Positions 54,388-62,378 of a DNA stretch of 64,000 bases are shown one piece after another. Position 1 is the stretch's first letter, and every line of letters starts with the position of its first letter. Source of the stretch: a virus. Made by a program: the position numbers and the translations under genes. The notes beneath the pieces were generated by a model. It was not told the DNA's origin, ran no database searches, and worked only from the letters and a program-made list of their open reading frames with translations. The stretch is from positions 1 through 64,000 of IMG/VR virus record IMGVR_UViG_3300042455_001893. One strand, written 5' to 3'.

Positions 54388-54662
54388 TTTCCGCTCTTGT
54401 ATTTTAGTGTAAACATTACTGCATCCTTTTCGTCATGGAACCAGTAGGCAGCAATTTCATCCCACTGATAACCTACATCGCTGACATCAGTGACGTCAAA
54501 CCAAACATAACTTTTACAATGTGCTAGACACCATTTTTTGATTTTCCAGAAAGGCTCTCCTGCTTGCTCGCAATCAACGTCTGTGATAAGCACCTGATGA
54601 CATTGTTCCAGAACATCATCAGGTGGCTTAAACTTCTTCCATTCTTCTGAATAGGCGTACAT
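54384..54662 (-). CDS. Paralogous small phage protein ('DAVMFTLKY' end)
   Basis: 92 residues. KKWCLAHCKSYVWFD and AAYWFHDEKDAVMFTLKYKS give the full family pattern. ATG overlaps the upstream metallophosphoesterase stop. Confidence 0.65.
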   Translation of the reverse strand: MYAYSEEWKKFKPPDDVLEQCHQVLITDVDCEQAGEPFWKIKKWCLAHCKSYVWFDVTDVSDVGYQWDEIAAYWFHDEKDAVMFTLKYKSGK

Positions 54663-55513
54663 TAAACTTCCAATACAATGTTGGGATTCCAGCCAGTATC
54701 TTCAGTATAGCCATCGCTTTCGTACCCCCTAGGATTACAAACTACACGAGTACTGCCTAACACATAATCAAACGGATGATGAGTATGTCCGTGAGTCCAA
54801 AGTTTAATCTGTGGATGATCAAGAATAAAATCACTTAGGTCGCTGTGATAGCCACCGTTCATGATGTAGTCATGTGCATACTGCGGATGACAACTCATAT
54901 GGCTAGGAGTGTGATGTCCTACCACAACAAACTTTTGCTCTTGAGGATAGCCGTCCATTACAGTCTTAAAATATTGCAGTGTTTTGCGATGACGATCTGC
55001 AATGTCAGCAGGCTTGAGAGCTCGGTAGCCGGATTGATCATGTCGAATAATTCTAAAATCGTTCATCATGTCCGCAAGCGCATGAAGTGTAAATGGGTCA
55101 TGCTTGTTGCAGTCAGTCCAAAGTGTTGCACCCATAAACACAATGTCGTTGATTACCTTGGTGTCATTTTCCAAGAAATAGATATTGGGATACTTGGCAC
55201 ATTCTTCACGCAGATGATCAATGCTGGCAAAGAATTTACCGTGGTAGAACTCGTGATTACCTGCAACATAAATCACATGCGGAAATTGAAAACTACAACG
55301 CTTTAAGAAATCACGGAATCGCTGAGCCTTAAGCTGTCTGCTGCCTAACATTTCAAGCATGGCCGCAGTTCTAACATTTTCGTCCTGATGGTCGTGGAGA
55401 TCTTGGGCAACCATAATATCGCCGCTCAAAATTAGTAGATCGTAATCAGCATCGTTAGGGATCATAATGTCCGAGAACTCTAAGTGCAGGTCTGAAACCA
55501 ATTTAATTTTCAT
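54662..55513 (-). CDS. Metallophosphoesterase (calcineurin-like)
   Basis: 283 residues. VSDLHLEF (Asp8, His10), ILSGDIMV, YVAGNHEFYH, VVVGHHTPS and WTHGHTHHPFDY are the five metal-binding blocks. The form S-D-x-H-L-E-F with a long insert is like phage and bacterial Ser/Thr phosphatase-type or 2',3'-cyclic phosphodiesterase-type enzymes. First gene of the leftward operon, behind a perfect early promoter. Confidence 0.92.
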   Translation of the reverse strand: MKIKLVSDLHLEFSDIMIPNDADYDLLILSGDIMVAQDLHDHQDENVRTAAMLEMLGSRQLKAQRFRDFLKRCSFQFPHVIYVAGNHEFYHGKFFASIDHLREECAKYPNIYFLENDTKVINDIVFMGATLWTDCNKHDPFTLHALADMMNDFRIIRHDQSGYRALKPADIADRHRKTLQYFKTVMDGYPQEQKFVVVGHHTPSHMSCHPQYAHDYIMNGGYHSDLSDFILDHPQIKLWTHGHTHHPFDYVLGSTRVVCNPRGYESDGYTEDTGWNPNIVLEV

Positions 55514-55537
55514 GGTATTTTCCGATAATGTACATAT

Positions 55538-55566
55538 ATTATAGCATCAGTTTAAAACCCTGTCAA
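55538..55566 (-). promoter_or_regulatory. Sigma70-type early promoter, perfect consensus
   Basis: Minus TTGACA (55561-55566), 17 bp, TATAAT (55538-55543). It heads the 48-55.5 kb operon and lies next to a divergent late promoter. Confidence 0.88.
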
Positions 55567-55570
55567 TCGG

Positions 55571-55578
55571 TTAAATAC
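55571..55578 (+). promoter_or_regulatory. Late promoter (TTAAATAC)
   Basis: TTAAATAC, then GGGAG and ATG 55601. It drives the rightward run of small membrane genes. Confidence 0.55.
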
Positions 55579-55600
55579 TCATATAACCGGGAGCGAACCG

Positions 55601-55882
55601 ATGGGCGACATTTTCAAGATTATAGGCGATCTGGGCATGCCAGTAGCCGCTGCACTAGCAGGTGGGTATTTTGTATACTTAACCATTAAGCTATTGCTAC
55701 AGGGCGTACTTGGCTCTATCAACGGCATGAAGGGCATTATTATTGCTCTAGACAATCGTGTCAAAACCATGAATCACGATGTAATACGTATTGATACTAT
55801 TGTATCCAATGCACTAGGTCTACGGCCTGATGCAGATCGTATTGCCCGAGCCGATGGAAAGAATGATGCTCGTAGAGATTAA
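55601..55882 (+). CDS. Small membrane protein (holin-like topology)
   Basis: 93 residues: hydrophobic helix at about 10-35 then a charged amphipathic helix (GIIIALDNRVKTMNHDVIRI). Same design as the protein at 56579, so probably a duplicated pair. One TM plus a coiled segment is compatible with holin-like or membrane-tether roles; neither is proven. GGGAG before the ATG. Confidence 0.65.
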   Translation: MGDIFKIIGDLGMPVAAALAGGYFVYLTIKLLLQGVLGSINGMKGIIIALDNRVKTMNHDVIRIDTIVSNALGLRPDADRIARADGKNDARRD

Positions 55883-56093
55883 TTTCGTTCTAGATCTAAA
55901 ACTGATCGCATATTTTTTATTAAGTTTTGGATTTGGCATAGCATTCTATTATATATTTTATAGCGATAATTCAGACTCTAAATTAGATCGTATGAAACAT
56001 GATCTAGCAGTAAGGAAAGAATGGTTTCGAATGGTGCGCGAGCAAAAGGCTACAAACCCAAAATGGCCAGCAGAGTGGGCGAGGAGAGATTGA
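55863..56093 (+). CDS. Small single-pass membrane protein
   Basis: 76 residues from ATG 55863 (MLVEINF region); alternative in-frame ATGs exist at 55830 and 55854. TM at about 10-32 (LIAYFLLSFGFGIAFYYIF) and a charged tail ending NPKWPAEWARRD. Coupled to the next gene (TGATG). Confidence 0.6.
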   Translation: MMLVEINFVLDLKLIAYFLLSFGFGIAFYYIFYSDNSDSKLDRMKHDLAVRKEWFRMVREQKATNPKWPAEWARRD

Positions 56094-56287
56094 TGTTGCA
56101 TTTTGACTATTCGTGGGATCTAAGTCCAAATGGAATAATATTGGATAACGAACTTAACGTAGATAAGCTAGGATGGAAAGGCGGAGACTATTTCCAGCTA
56201 GTTAACATTGACGGAAGATGCTATCTTAAAAAAGTAGACCCGTTGGTAAAATTTTTAAAGGACGGTGAAAATGGACAAGTGGACTAA
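56093..56287 (+). CDS. Small soluble phage protein (64 aa)
   Basis: From ATG 56093 (MLHFDYSWDLSPNGI), overlapping the upstream TGA and behind GAGGAG. Beta-rich, one domain (GDYFQLVNIDGRCYLKKVD) like an AbrB/SpoVT-style swapped-hairpin sequence, but this is weak. Confidence 0.6.
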   Translation: MLHFDYSWDLSPNGIILDNELNVDKLGWKGGDYFQLVNIDGRCYLKKVDPLVKFLKDGENGQVD

Positions 56288-56417
56288 CTGGTATGACAGT
56301 TTGCCTGAACATACTAGAGAATATTTAAAAAATCAACCGTTGTGGCATGATATTGATCTTGTTAAGGCAGGACTAGTAGGATTCGTAATAGGATTGATAT
56401 TTGGGTTAACAGTTTAA
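56271..56417 (+). CDS. 48-residue membrane protein
   Basis: Short ORF MDKWTNWYDSLPEHTREYLK..., with a C-terminal TM (AGLVGFVIGLIFGLTV). Overlaps the previous gene's 3' end by 17 bp. Coupled and in series with other membrane genes. Function unknown. Confidence 0.6.
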   Translation: MDKWTNWYDSLPEHTREYLKNQPLWHDIDLVKAGLVGFVIGLIFGLTV

Positions 56418-56437
56418 TCAACAAATAGGAGCGAACT

Positions 56438-56578
56438 ATGTTGTTTGAAGCATTTCTAGTGTTTTGGATGCTAGAGGTTTTAGTTCTAGCATCAGTAGCA
56501 GTTTGGTATTATTACGAGCCCGCAGAAAAAGAAAAGAAAATCTGGGACCCTTGGGGAATCTGGAAGGAGGTAAAATAA
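56438..56578 (+). CDS. 46-residue membrane protein
   Basis: Short ORF MLFEAFLVFWMLEVLVLASV..., then acidic/basic tail ending WDPWGIWKEVK. AGGAG 6 nt before ATG. Its 3' end holds GGAGG, the ribosome binding site for the gene at 56579. Confidence 0.65.
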   Translation: MLFEAFLVFWMLEVLVLASVAVWYYYEPAEKEKKIWDPWGIWKEVK

Positions 56579-56911
56579 ATGGATATAGTTGAACTTGTAA
56601 ACAAATATGGTTTTCCAATTGTCATGGCAGTGGGAATGGGCTTTATCATCAAGTATGTTTGGGAATGGGCCACGAAAGAAGTCAAGCCCGTTATCAGCGA
56701 AGCTAACACCGTTCTTATCGCCCTAATCGATCGTATACGTATGTTGGACAACGATTTGATTCGACTAAATCAAAAGGTCAATACAGTATTACACCTACGA
56801 GGCAAGACAATTGAGTTTGAACGTGTAGAAGCAGAAACAGAAATTAACAAGATTACACAATCTAAAAAGAAATCTGAGGACGATAAGTCAGCCGCAGCAG
56901 GCGAAAGTTAA
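56579..56911 (+). CDS. Small membrane protein, paralogue of 55601
   Basis: 110 residues: TM helix at about 10-30 (GFPIVMAVGMGFIIKYVWEW), then an amphipathic helix (TVLIALIDRIRMLDNDLIRL) and a Lys/Glu/Ala-rich tail. Same plan as 55601. Begins directly at the previous stop (TAAATG). Confidence 0.65.
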   Translation: MDIVELVNKYGFPIVMAVGMGFIIKYVWEWATKEVKPVISEANTVLIALIDRIRMLDNDLIRLNQKVNTVLHLRGKTIEFERVEAETEINKITQSKKKSEDDKSAAAGES

Positions 56912-56929
56912 TTTGTAGGAGGAGCGATT

Positions 56930-57088
56930 ATGGTAAATGCAATTGCCTCGCTATTACTAGCAGGCATGTTATCAAACGAGCCTCGGTGTGTCAAATGGAC
57001 ATGGACTGGCGATGTATACAATCGCAAAGTGGTATGCCTGGAATGGTCTAAACCTCCACCTAAAGATAAGGCACCCAAGAAAACATGA
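56930..57088 (+). CDS. 52-residue secreted or anchored protein
   Basis: Short ORF MVNAIASLLLAGMLSNEPRC..., with a short hydrophobic N-terminus and two cysteines (C20, C36); WTWTGDVYNRKVVCLEW in the centre, KDKAPKKT tail. AGGAGGAG site. Overlaps the next ATG (ATGA). A small conserved type in marine phages. Confidence 0.65.
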   Translation: MVNAIASLLLAGMLSNEPRCVKWTWTGDVYNRKVVCLEWSKPPPKDKAPKKT

Positions 57089-57567
57089 TTGATCCTATCA
57101 CACTTGGTATTGCCTTCACGGCCGCACAACAGTCAGTGAGCTATATTAAAAAGGCCATTGCTCTGGGCAAAGATGTCAACAGTCTCTATGGACAGTTTGC
57201 CAAGTTCTTTGAAAACAGCGATAAGATTCACAGTGCTAATGTAGAGGCACAAACTAGCAAAAAGATTCTCACAGACGGTCAGATTAGAGCCATGTCAGTT
57301 CAGATTGCCATGCAGAGCAAGGCCTTGCGTGACACTGAAAAAGAATTGAAAGAAATGTTGATATGGTCAGGTAACAAAGATGTTTGGGACGAGATGATGG
57401 CCGAGCGTGTGCGTATGTATAAAGAACGTGCTAAACTAGAAGCAGACATAAAAAATGCCAAAATACAAGCACAGTCTGACATGATAGACAGAGTACTTAT
57501 AGGTACAAGTTTTATGGCAATAGCGGTCCCTACGGTGATGTTTACTTTTGCTATGATAGTTAGATAA
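57085..57567 (+). CDS. Conserved marine-phage membrane-associated protein (160 aa)
   Basis: Starts MIDPITLGIAFTAAQQSVSY, a hallmark I associate with a protein widespread in T4-like marine phages. Helical middle (AMQSKALRDTEKELKEMLIW), C-terminal TM (MIDRVLIGTSFMAIAVPTVM). Possibly a lysis or membrane-remodelling factor; function unknown. Convergent with the cyclase (2 bp apart). Confidence 0.65.
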   Translation: MIDPITLGIAFTAAQQSVSYIKKAIALGKDVNSLYGQFAKFFENSDKIHSANVEAQTSKKILTDGQIRAMSVQIAMQSKALRDTEKELKEMLIWSGNKDVWDEMMAERVRMYKERAKLEADIKNAKIQAQSDMIDRVLIGTSFMAIAVPTVMFTFAMIVR

Positions 57568-57569
57568 GA

Positions 57570-59612
57570 TTACTTCTCGTGAGCAACAAACTCGCCGTTC
57601 CAGTTGTCGCCTAGATCTTGCAGTTTCATAAAGTCGCAACGCTCGATCCAGATTTTGTAGTACTTGTCCATTTGTCCACCAAAGTTGCCCTTTAGCTTTG
57701 CACACATAGCGGCAGCTTCGTCAAACTTTTTCTGTCGGTACAAGTCATGCATCACTTCGTGTGCTATCTTATCTCTAGTGTAGTCTGCACCCTTAGTACG
57801 TAATACTGTATAGATCAAGTCTGCCACAGTTTTTCCTTTAGGCTGTAAGTTATCTATCATTAGATAAAAGAAGTCGTCTTTGGTACGATTGTATGTTTCA
57901 GCACCAATAATACATAGTACACCATAGGCCTTACAACGTGCTTCTAGTCGTGCCGCGGTTGACACCATATCACCTAAGATGTCATAACCGTGTCTGTCAG
58001 TTGATCCCATCTCGCCAATAAAGCCAATACCAGTATTGCAACCCCAACCCATTGCGGCAGGTGGTAATCCTTGTGCTTCCATCAGTTTTGTGTATTCGTC
58101 AACAGCATCCAGCATCTCTAGGCCAACAGCAACAATAGTTCTAGCATGATTGGTGTCTTCGATAGGAGCACCATGTATGTGCATACTCGCATCACCTACA
58201 TACTTTAATATCATGCCGTTGTTGTTCATGATAGGACGACTGATAGCATCCATGTAGCCGTTCATATACTTGCCTAGTCCGCCTACATCATCACCATAGT
58301 GTTCACCAATAGGAGTAAAGCCACGCAGGTCACTGAACATAACTGATACATCTTTGCGTACACCACGCTTGATTAAGTCTGGATCTTTTTGTAGTAGCTC
58401 TACAACTTCTTTAGAGCAATAACCCGCAAACTGTTTCTTTATGGCCTGCTTCTGTAAGAACTCGCTTACAAATTTAACGCCATAAGTATGAAGAGCAACG
58501 ATAACAAGCCCAAACGTGATTGCAGTCGCATCTGATAGGATGAGCCAATTACTGAAAGCGTACATAGTACCAGGAACGACGGCACCAACAATAACCACAG
58601 CAGAACCAATTCCAACATAAGTCCACCTCGATAAGAAAATTAACAATATGCCGAATACTAGTAATGCTAGGATTTCAACTCCGTCGGCATAGTCGGGACG
58701 TTGAATTACCACTCCGTTGATCATAGTTGCCATTGCTGCCGCTTGTACATCCTGCGGCCACACTGCACCTTTAGCTGTAGGCAAAGGATTAGCAATGCCT
58801 GCGGCTGTTGGACCTACTATAACTATAGCACCATTAAAGTTTTTGGGCAAGTCCAAAAGACTCGCCTGTTGGTTTTCTTGACTCCAATCGATCCATACAC
58901 GACCTAACGCATCTGTTGTAATAGGACCAAACTTGGGTATGCGCATTTTCTCAACACCATTTTCATTGAGCTTGACTTGGAAGGTTGAATCACCAGCTGC
59001 GACTCTAAGTGCTTCCATAGACATACTGGGATATAATTTACCATCAACGGATACAACTAGGGGCAGTCGTCGATTAACACCGTCTACTTCTGGCAGTGTA
59101 CTAACGATACCAATGCCTGCTGCTGCATTTTCTAACTGAGGTACATTGGCAATAAGTCCCGGGTATTGTACAATTTGATCCTGCCACTCTGGACCTAGTA
59201 CAGCACTACCTGGATTGCGAGGAGAGTTCTTAGTTTTTTGTGATGGTACGCTGCCCATTACAACTGGATATTGTTTTAGGGCCGTTGCGAGAACAGCATC
59301 GCCACCAGTGCGATCAGGCTCAGCCATGATAACATTGAGCACAACAAGGCCAGCACCACGATCATAAAGATCTTTAATAATTTTTGCATACTCTGCCCTT
59401 GGTAAAGGCCACTGGCCATATTTGTCCAATGCTGCTTCATCTATGTTTACCGTATAGATGTTATTGGCAGTTGGAGTTTTATTAGTAATCAGTGTGTCAA
59501 AGTAGCGTAGTCTTACACTTTCTACAAAGACAGGATCGGCGATTCTTATACTTACAATAAGTGCCAATGTTAATAGGGCAGTCCAAGGACTAGTTAGGAT
59601 TTTTTTCAGCAT
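57570..59612 (-). CDS. CHASE2-domain adenylate cyclase (class III)
   Basis: 680 residues. A TM helix (9-25), a periplasmic CHASE2 sensor (about 30-308), three TM helices (about 312-380) and a cytoplasmic class III cyclase domain (about 420-605). Metal Asp428 (FSDLRGF) and Asp474 (KYVGDA) are intact. Lys470 and Asp544 (GYDILG) are the adenine-selecting pair, so the product should be cAMP. Arg555 is kept, but the transition-state Asn is Ser551. A late promoter core CATAAATA-TTTC precedes the ATG. It is last in the curlin/FecR cluster and should report on the periplasm or surface. Confidence 0.92.
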   Translation of the reverse strand: MLKKILTSPWTALLTLALIVSIRIADPVFVESVRLRYFDTLITNKTPTANNIYTVNIDEAALDKYGQWPLPRAEYAKIIKDLYDRGAGLVVLNVIMAEPDRTGGDAVLATALKQYPVVMGSVPSQKTKNSPRNPGSAVLGPEWQDQIVQYPGLIANVPQLENAAAGIGIVSTLPEVDGVNRRLPLVVSVDGKLYPSMSMEALRVAAGDSTFQVKLNENGVEKMRIPKFGPITTDALGRVWIDWSQENQQASLLDLPKNFNGAIVIVGPTAAGIANPLPTAKGAVWPQDVQAAAMATMINGVVIQRPDYADGVEILALLVFGILLIFLSRWTYVGIGSAVVIVGAVVPGTMYAFSNWLILSDATAITFGLVIVALHTYGVKFVSEFLQKQAIKKQFAGYCSKEVVELLQKDPDLIKRGVRKDVSVMFSDLRGFTPIGEHYGDDVGGLGKYMNGYMDAISRPIMNNNGMILKYVGDASMHIHGAPIEDTNHARTIVAVGLEMLDAVDEYTKLMEAQGLPPAAMGWGCNTGIGFIGEMGSTDRHGYDILGDMVSTAARLEARCKAYGVLCIIGAETYNRTKDDFFYLMIDNLQPKGKTVADLIYTVLRTKGADYTRDKIAHEVMHDLYRQKKFDEAAAMCAKLKGNFGGQMDKYYKIWIERCDFMKLQDLGDNWNGEFVAHEK

Positions 59613-59616
59613 GAAA

Positions 59617-59624
59617 TATTTATG
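59617..59624 (-). promoter_or_regulatory. Late promoter core (CATAAATA) before the cyclase
   Basis: Minus CATAAATA-TTTC-ATG 59612, with the same spacer as at 19621. The cyclase can thus be transcribed apart from the genes before it. Confidence 0.5.
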
Positions 59625-59629
59625 CTGTT

Positions 59630-61285
59630 TTATTGTCCCTGTGTCACAGTAATTTTAGCACAACCGCCTACAGTGGTGCAGTTGTGAGTGATTGAATAGT
59701 AGTTTTGAGTACTGCCACTTTGTGTTAGACTTAGATCAGTAGGTGTACCGCTTAGATTAACTTTGGCCATATGACTGGCGCTGCCTTGTTGCAGTACGTC
59801 GACATTCTTATTACCGCCACTTAGTGTGATTTCAGCATAGTGACTGCCGCCGTCTTTTTGTTGTACCAGCAAACTATTGTTATTGCCGCTGACATCAGCA
59901 AATATTCCTTTAGTACCACCAGTACTGGTCTGTTGTAGATCTACTAAGTTAAAATTACCCACAACTCTCAAGTCAACATAATTTGCCTGTGTTGTAGCAT
60001 TTCCTGTTTGTGCGATATTAATATCATTGCTTAGACCATTGCCGTAATATTCGACATAATTATTTTTAGTCCCGCTTTGATTTACTTCAACTACGTTTTG
60101 TGTGCCGATCTGTTCTATGTGTACTTGGCTATCGGCAGTTGTTCTATTAACGAATGTTAAAACTTTAGCCGTGTTTGTTGTGTTAGCATTAAATGCGGCT
60201 GCTGATCCACCGCAACATAACGTATTTGCGGCGGCGGTTGTTGGATCAACAATAGTATTGCTAGTTGCTGTACTTGTGGTTGTACTATTAGCATCATAGA
60301 AATAGGTAATCTCTGCAATTTGTACGCTATTACCAGCATTGTTTTTAATAGAAGGGAATATCATAAAATAATAAACATAGGCCGTAGAGTTAGTTACTGC
60401 GATATCGCTACTAACACTAAATCTATTATCGGACAAAGATAGTGCGCCTTGTTGAATTAATGTCCATGTTGATCCGTCATTTGATCCGTAGAGTTTATAA
60501 CTTGTTGGATCTCGCTCTACAGCATCATTAGCTGTAGTTAATTTAAAACTAGTAACAACTCGCCCAGCATTTAATTGGATAGTAACTCCAGCATTTTGTT
60601 TATCGAAGTTTAAGTACTTGGTATAGGGATTGTTATCAAACGCATTAGTAGGACCTTCATTGCTTGGACTATTATTGCTAGTTGGTATTGCTCTGGTAAC
60701 ATACACACCAGAACTGTTATTGTAAATTGCGGTAGGCGCAGGTGGCGGCGGCGCCGCATTACTAGGAGTAGATGTAGCAGTCTGCCCTGAACTTAACGGT
60801 ACTGTAGAATACGTGGCGTTAGCGTATGTATCGGCCTGTTGTATAGTCGGATTAAGTGCGCCAGTCCACGATACTCCGCTGGTAGTTGACATACCCGAGC
60901 TGCCACTGAATAGCTGTCCTGTATTGTTGTCATTGCCTACAAAGAAGAAATAATCTGGACCCATGTTGACAATTTTACCTGTGCCTATAGTACCAGCTAG
61001 TGTGCCGTTGCTGTTGTAAACTTTGCCTTCGTAGGGATAGCTGGCATTCCCTGTCAACCCAAATTGTACATACTGTCCTGACTGCCAACTCCAAGTTCCA
61101 TTGAACCATGGTATTTTGTACATAGTACCAGGTTGCTTACTGTAAATTTGGCAGGTTGTTGTATTCAAACAGGCACTGACATTCCATTGGCTGTCTGCAA
61201 TTTGGTATCGTCCAAACTTTATATCTGTTAGGGCGCCAAATGCGTTAGAGCAGAATAATAACAATAAAAAAATTATTCGTTTCAT
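59630..61285 (-). CDS. Secreted discoidin-like protein with curlin-type repeats
   Basis: 551 residues. Signal peptide (MKRIIFLLLLFCSNAFG). Residues about 20-170 are a Trp/Gly/Tyr-rich surface domain, 171-190 a Pro/Ala linker, about 205-335 an F5/8 type C (discoidin-like) carbohydrate-binding domain (NAFDNNPYTKYLNF; SYKLYGSNDGSTWTL; AEITYF), and 390-551 Asn/Gln/Gly repeats of the type V-x-V-x-Q-x-G-x-x-N like curli subunits. Overlaps fecR by 4 bp. Suggests an amyloid-capable sugar-binding adhesin. Confidence 0.75.
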   Translation of the reverse strand: MKRIIFLLLLFCSNAFGALTDIKFGRYQIADSQWNVSACLNTTTCQIYSKQPGTMYKIPWFNGTWSWQSGQYVQFGLTGNASYPYEGKVYNSNGTLAGTIGTGKIVNMGPDYFFFVGNDNNTGQLFSGSSGMSTTSGVSWTGALNPTIQQADTYANATYSTVPLSSGQTATSTPSNAAPPPPAPTAIYNNSSGVYVTRAIPTSNNSPSNEGPTNAFDNNPYTKYLNFDKQNAGVTIQLNAGRVVTSFKLTTANDAVERDPTSYKLYGSNDGSTWTLIQQGALSLSDNRFSVSSDIAVTNSTAYVYYFMIFPSIKNNAGNSVQIAEITYFYDANSTTTSTATSNTIVDPTTAAANTLCCGGSAAAFNANTTNTAKVLTFVNRTTADSQVHIEQIGTQNVVEVNQSGTKNNYVEYYGNGLSNDINIAQTGNATTQANYVDLRVVGNFNLVDLQQTSTGGTKGIFADVSGNNNSLLVQQKDGGSHYAEITLSGGNKNVDVLQQGSASHMAKVNLSGTPTDLSLTQSGSTQNYYSITHNCTTVGGCAKITVTQGQ

Positions 61286-62376
61286 GGACGTCTTAACACT
61301 CCAGTCTTTTGTACAATGTTTACTACATTACCGCCTGGATCTCCGCTACCAACAAACGTAAACGCATATTGATCATTGTGGCTTATAGACACAAATGTGT
61401 TTGAATCATAGCCTGTGGTTTTAACTTCAGCATAATGATCTGTATTACTTCTATAGGCTGTACCTTTGCCTTTACTTTGTATATCAGGAGAGTCGTTCTT
61501 TTCCCATGCCACGCAAACAGTAGTACTTGGATTACATCCTTTCTTACCATCAGAAAATGTATCTGGCAATAGTACAGGGTCGCTTTTTTCGTTGGCTTTT
61601 TCAACACGCATAGCTATTTGTCGTTGGGCGTCTGCCTCGAGTTCTTCTAATTCAGTATCACGTTTTGATCTGCCGGCATCTTTAATTGCCTGCAAGACTT
61701 CTTGAGGCTTAACAATGATTAAGTTATTACCTATCTTGCCTTCAACGGTATTGACAATAACTGGGGAAGTTGGCATCATTGAAGCACTGGTGACATAGGT
61801 AGCTTCGAATGCCTTGTCTAAGGTCACTGATCCAATGCCTGTAGTCACTGTGATACTGCCAACCTTACATCGTTGTTCATCTAGTTCAAATTGTTTAACG
61901 TCTTTTTCGTCTTTACAACTAGGAACCAGCATGATAAGACTTTGCCCAGTTTCATCCACAGTCATAGTGAAATCAGTGCCACGCACTGCTACTGTAGCTG
62001 TTGGAGTTTTGATGTTTACCTGTTGCGGATTATTTTTAGCAATTTGTCCGCTAGCGTATCGGACAGTGCCCATACCAACTTTGAGCGCGAGCTTGCCTGC
62101 ATCTGATTTCTTAGGATCGAAAACAAAATCGTCGATAAGCAATCTGCTGTTTTCTGTAACTTTGACTTTGGTATCATCTTTGAATGTTATATTACTTACA
62201 CAAGCACCGGTTGTATAAGTGTCCATGCTTTCAATTTCAGCACCCTTAACTCCTGACATCTTTTTCTTATTGCGTTCAACTTCACAGGCTGTGCCTTTGT
62301 TTTCTGAAACCGTGCCAATGCCAGCCCAAGAAGGGCTGGCCACTGTTAGCAGTAGGGCTAACAACAAGACACGCAT
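61282..62376 (-). CDS. FecR-domain periplasmic protein
   Basis: 364 residues. Signal peptide (MRVLLLALLLTVASPSWA). The FecR core is clear: DTKVKVTENSRLLIDDFVFD (about 68-87), KVGMGTVRYASGQIAKNN (about 99-116) and VNIKTPTATVAVRGTDFTMT (about 120-139). A charged coiled stretch follows (about 235-262). FecR domains in CHASE2-cyclase clusters are thought to sense or scaffold envelope signals. It lies between a curlin gene and a curlin-repeat adhesin, with 4-bp overlaps, so it is part of one operon. Confidence 0.87.
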   Translation of the reverse strand: MRVLLLALLLTVASPSWAGIGTVSENKGTACEVERNKKKMSGVKGAEIESMDTYTTGACVSNITFKDDTKVKVTENSRLLIDDFVFDPKKSDAGKLALKVGMGTVRYASGQIAKNNPQQVNIKTPTATVAVRGTDFTMTVDETGQSLIMLVPSCKDEKDVKQFELDEQRCKVGSITVTTGIGSVTLDKAFEATYVTSASMMPTSPVIVNTVEGKIGNNLIIVKPQEVLQAIKDAGRSKRDTELEELEADAQRQIAMRVEKANEKSDPVLLPDTFSDGKKGCNPSTTVCVAWEKNDSPDIQSKGKGTAYRSNTDHYAEVKTTGYDSNTFVSISHNDQYAFTFVGSGDPGGNVVNIVQKTGVLRRP

Positions 62377-62378
62377 AA

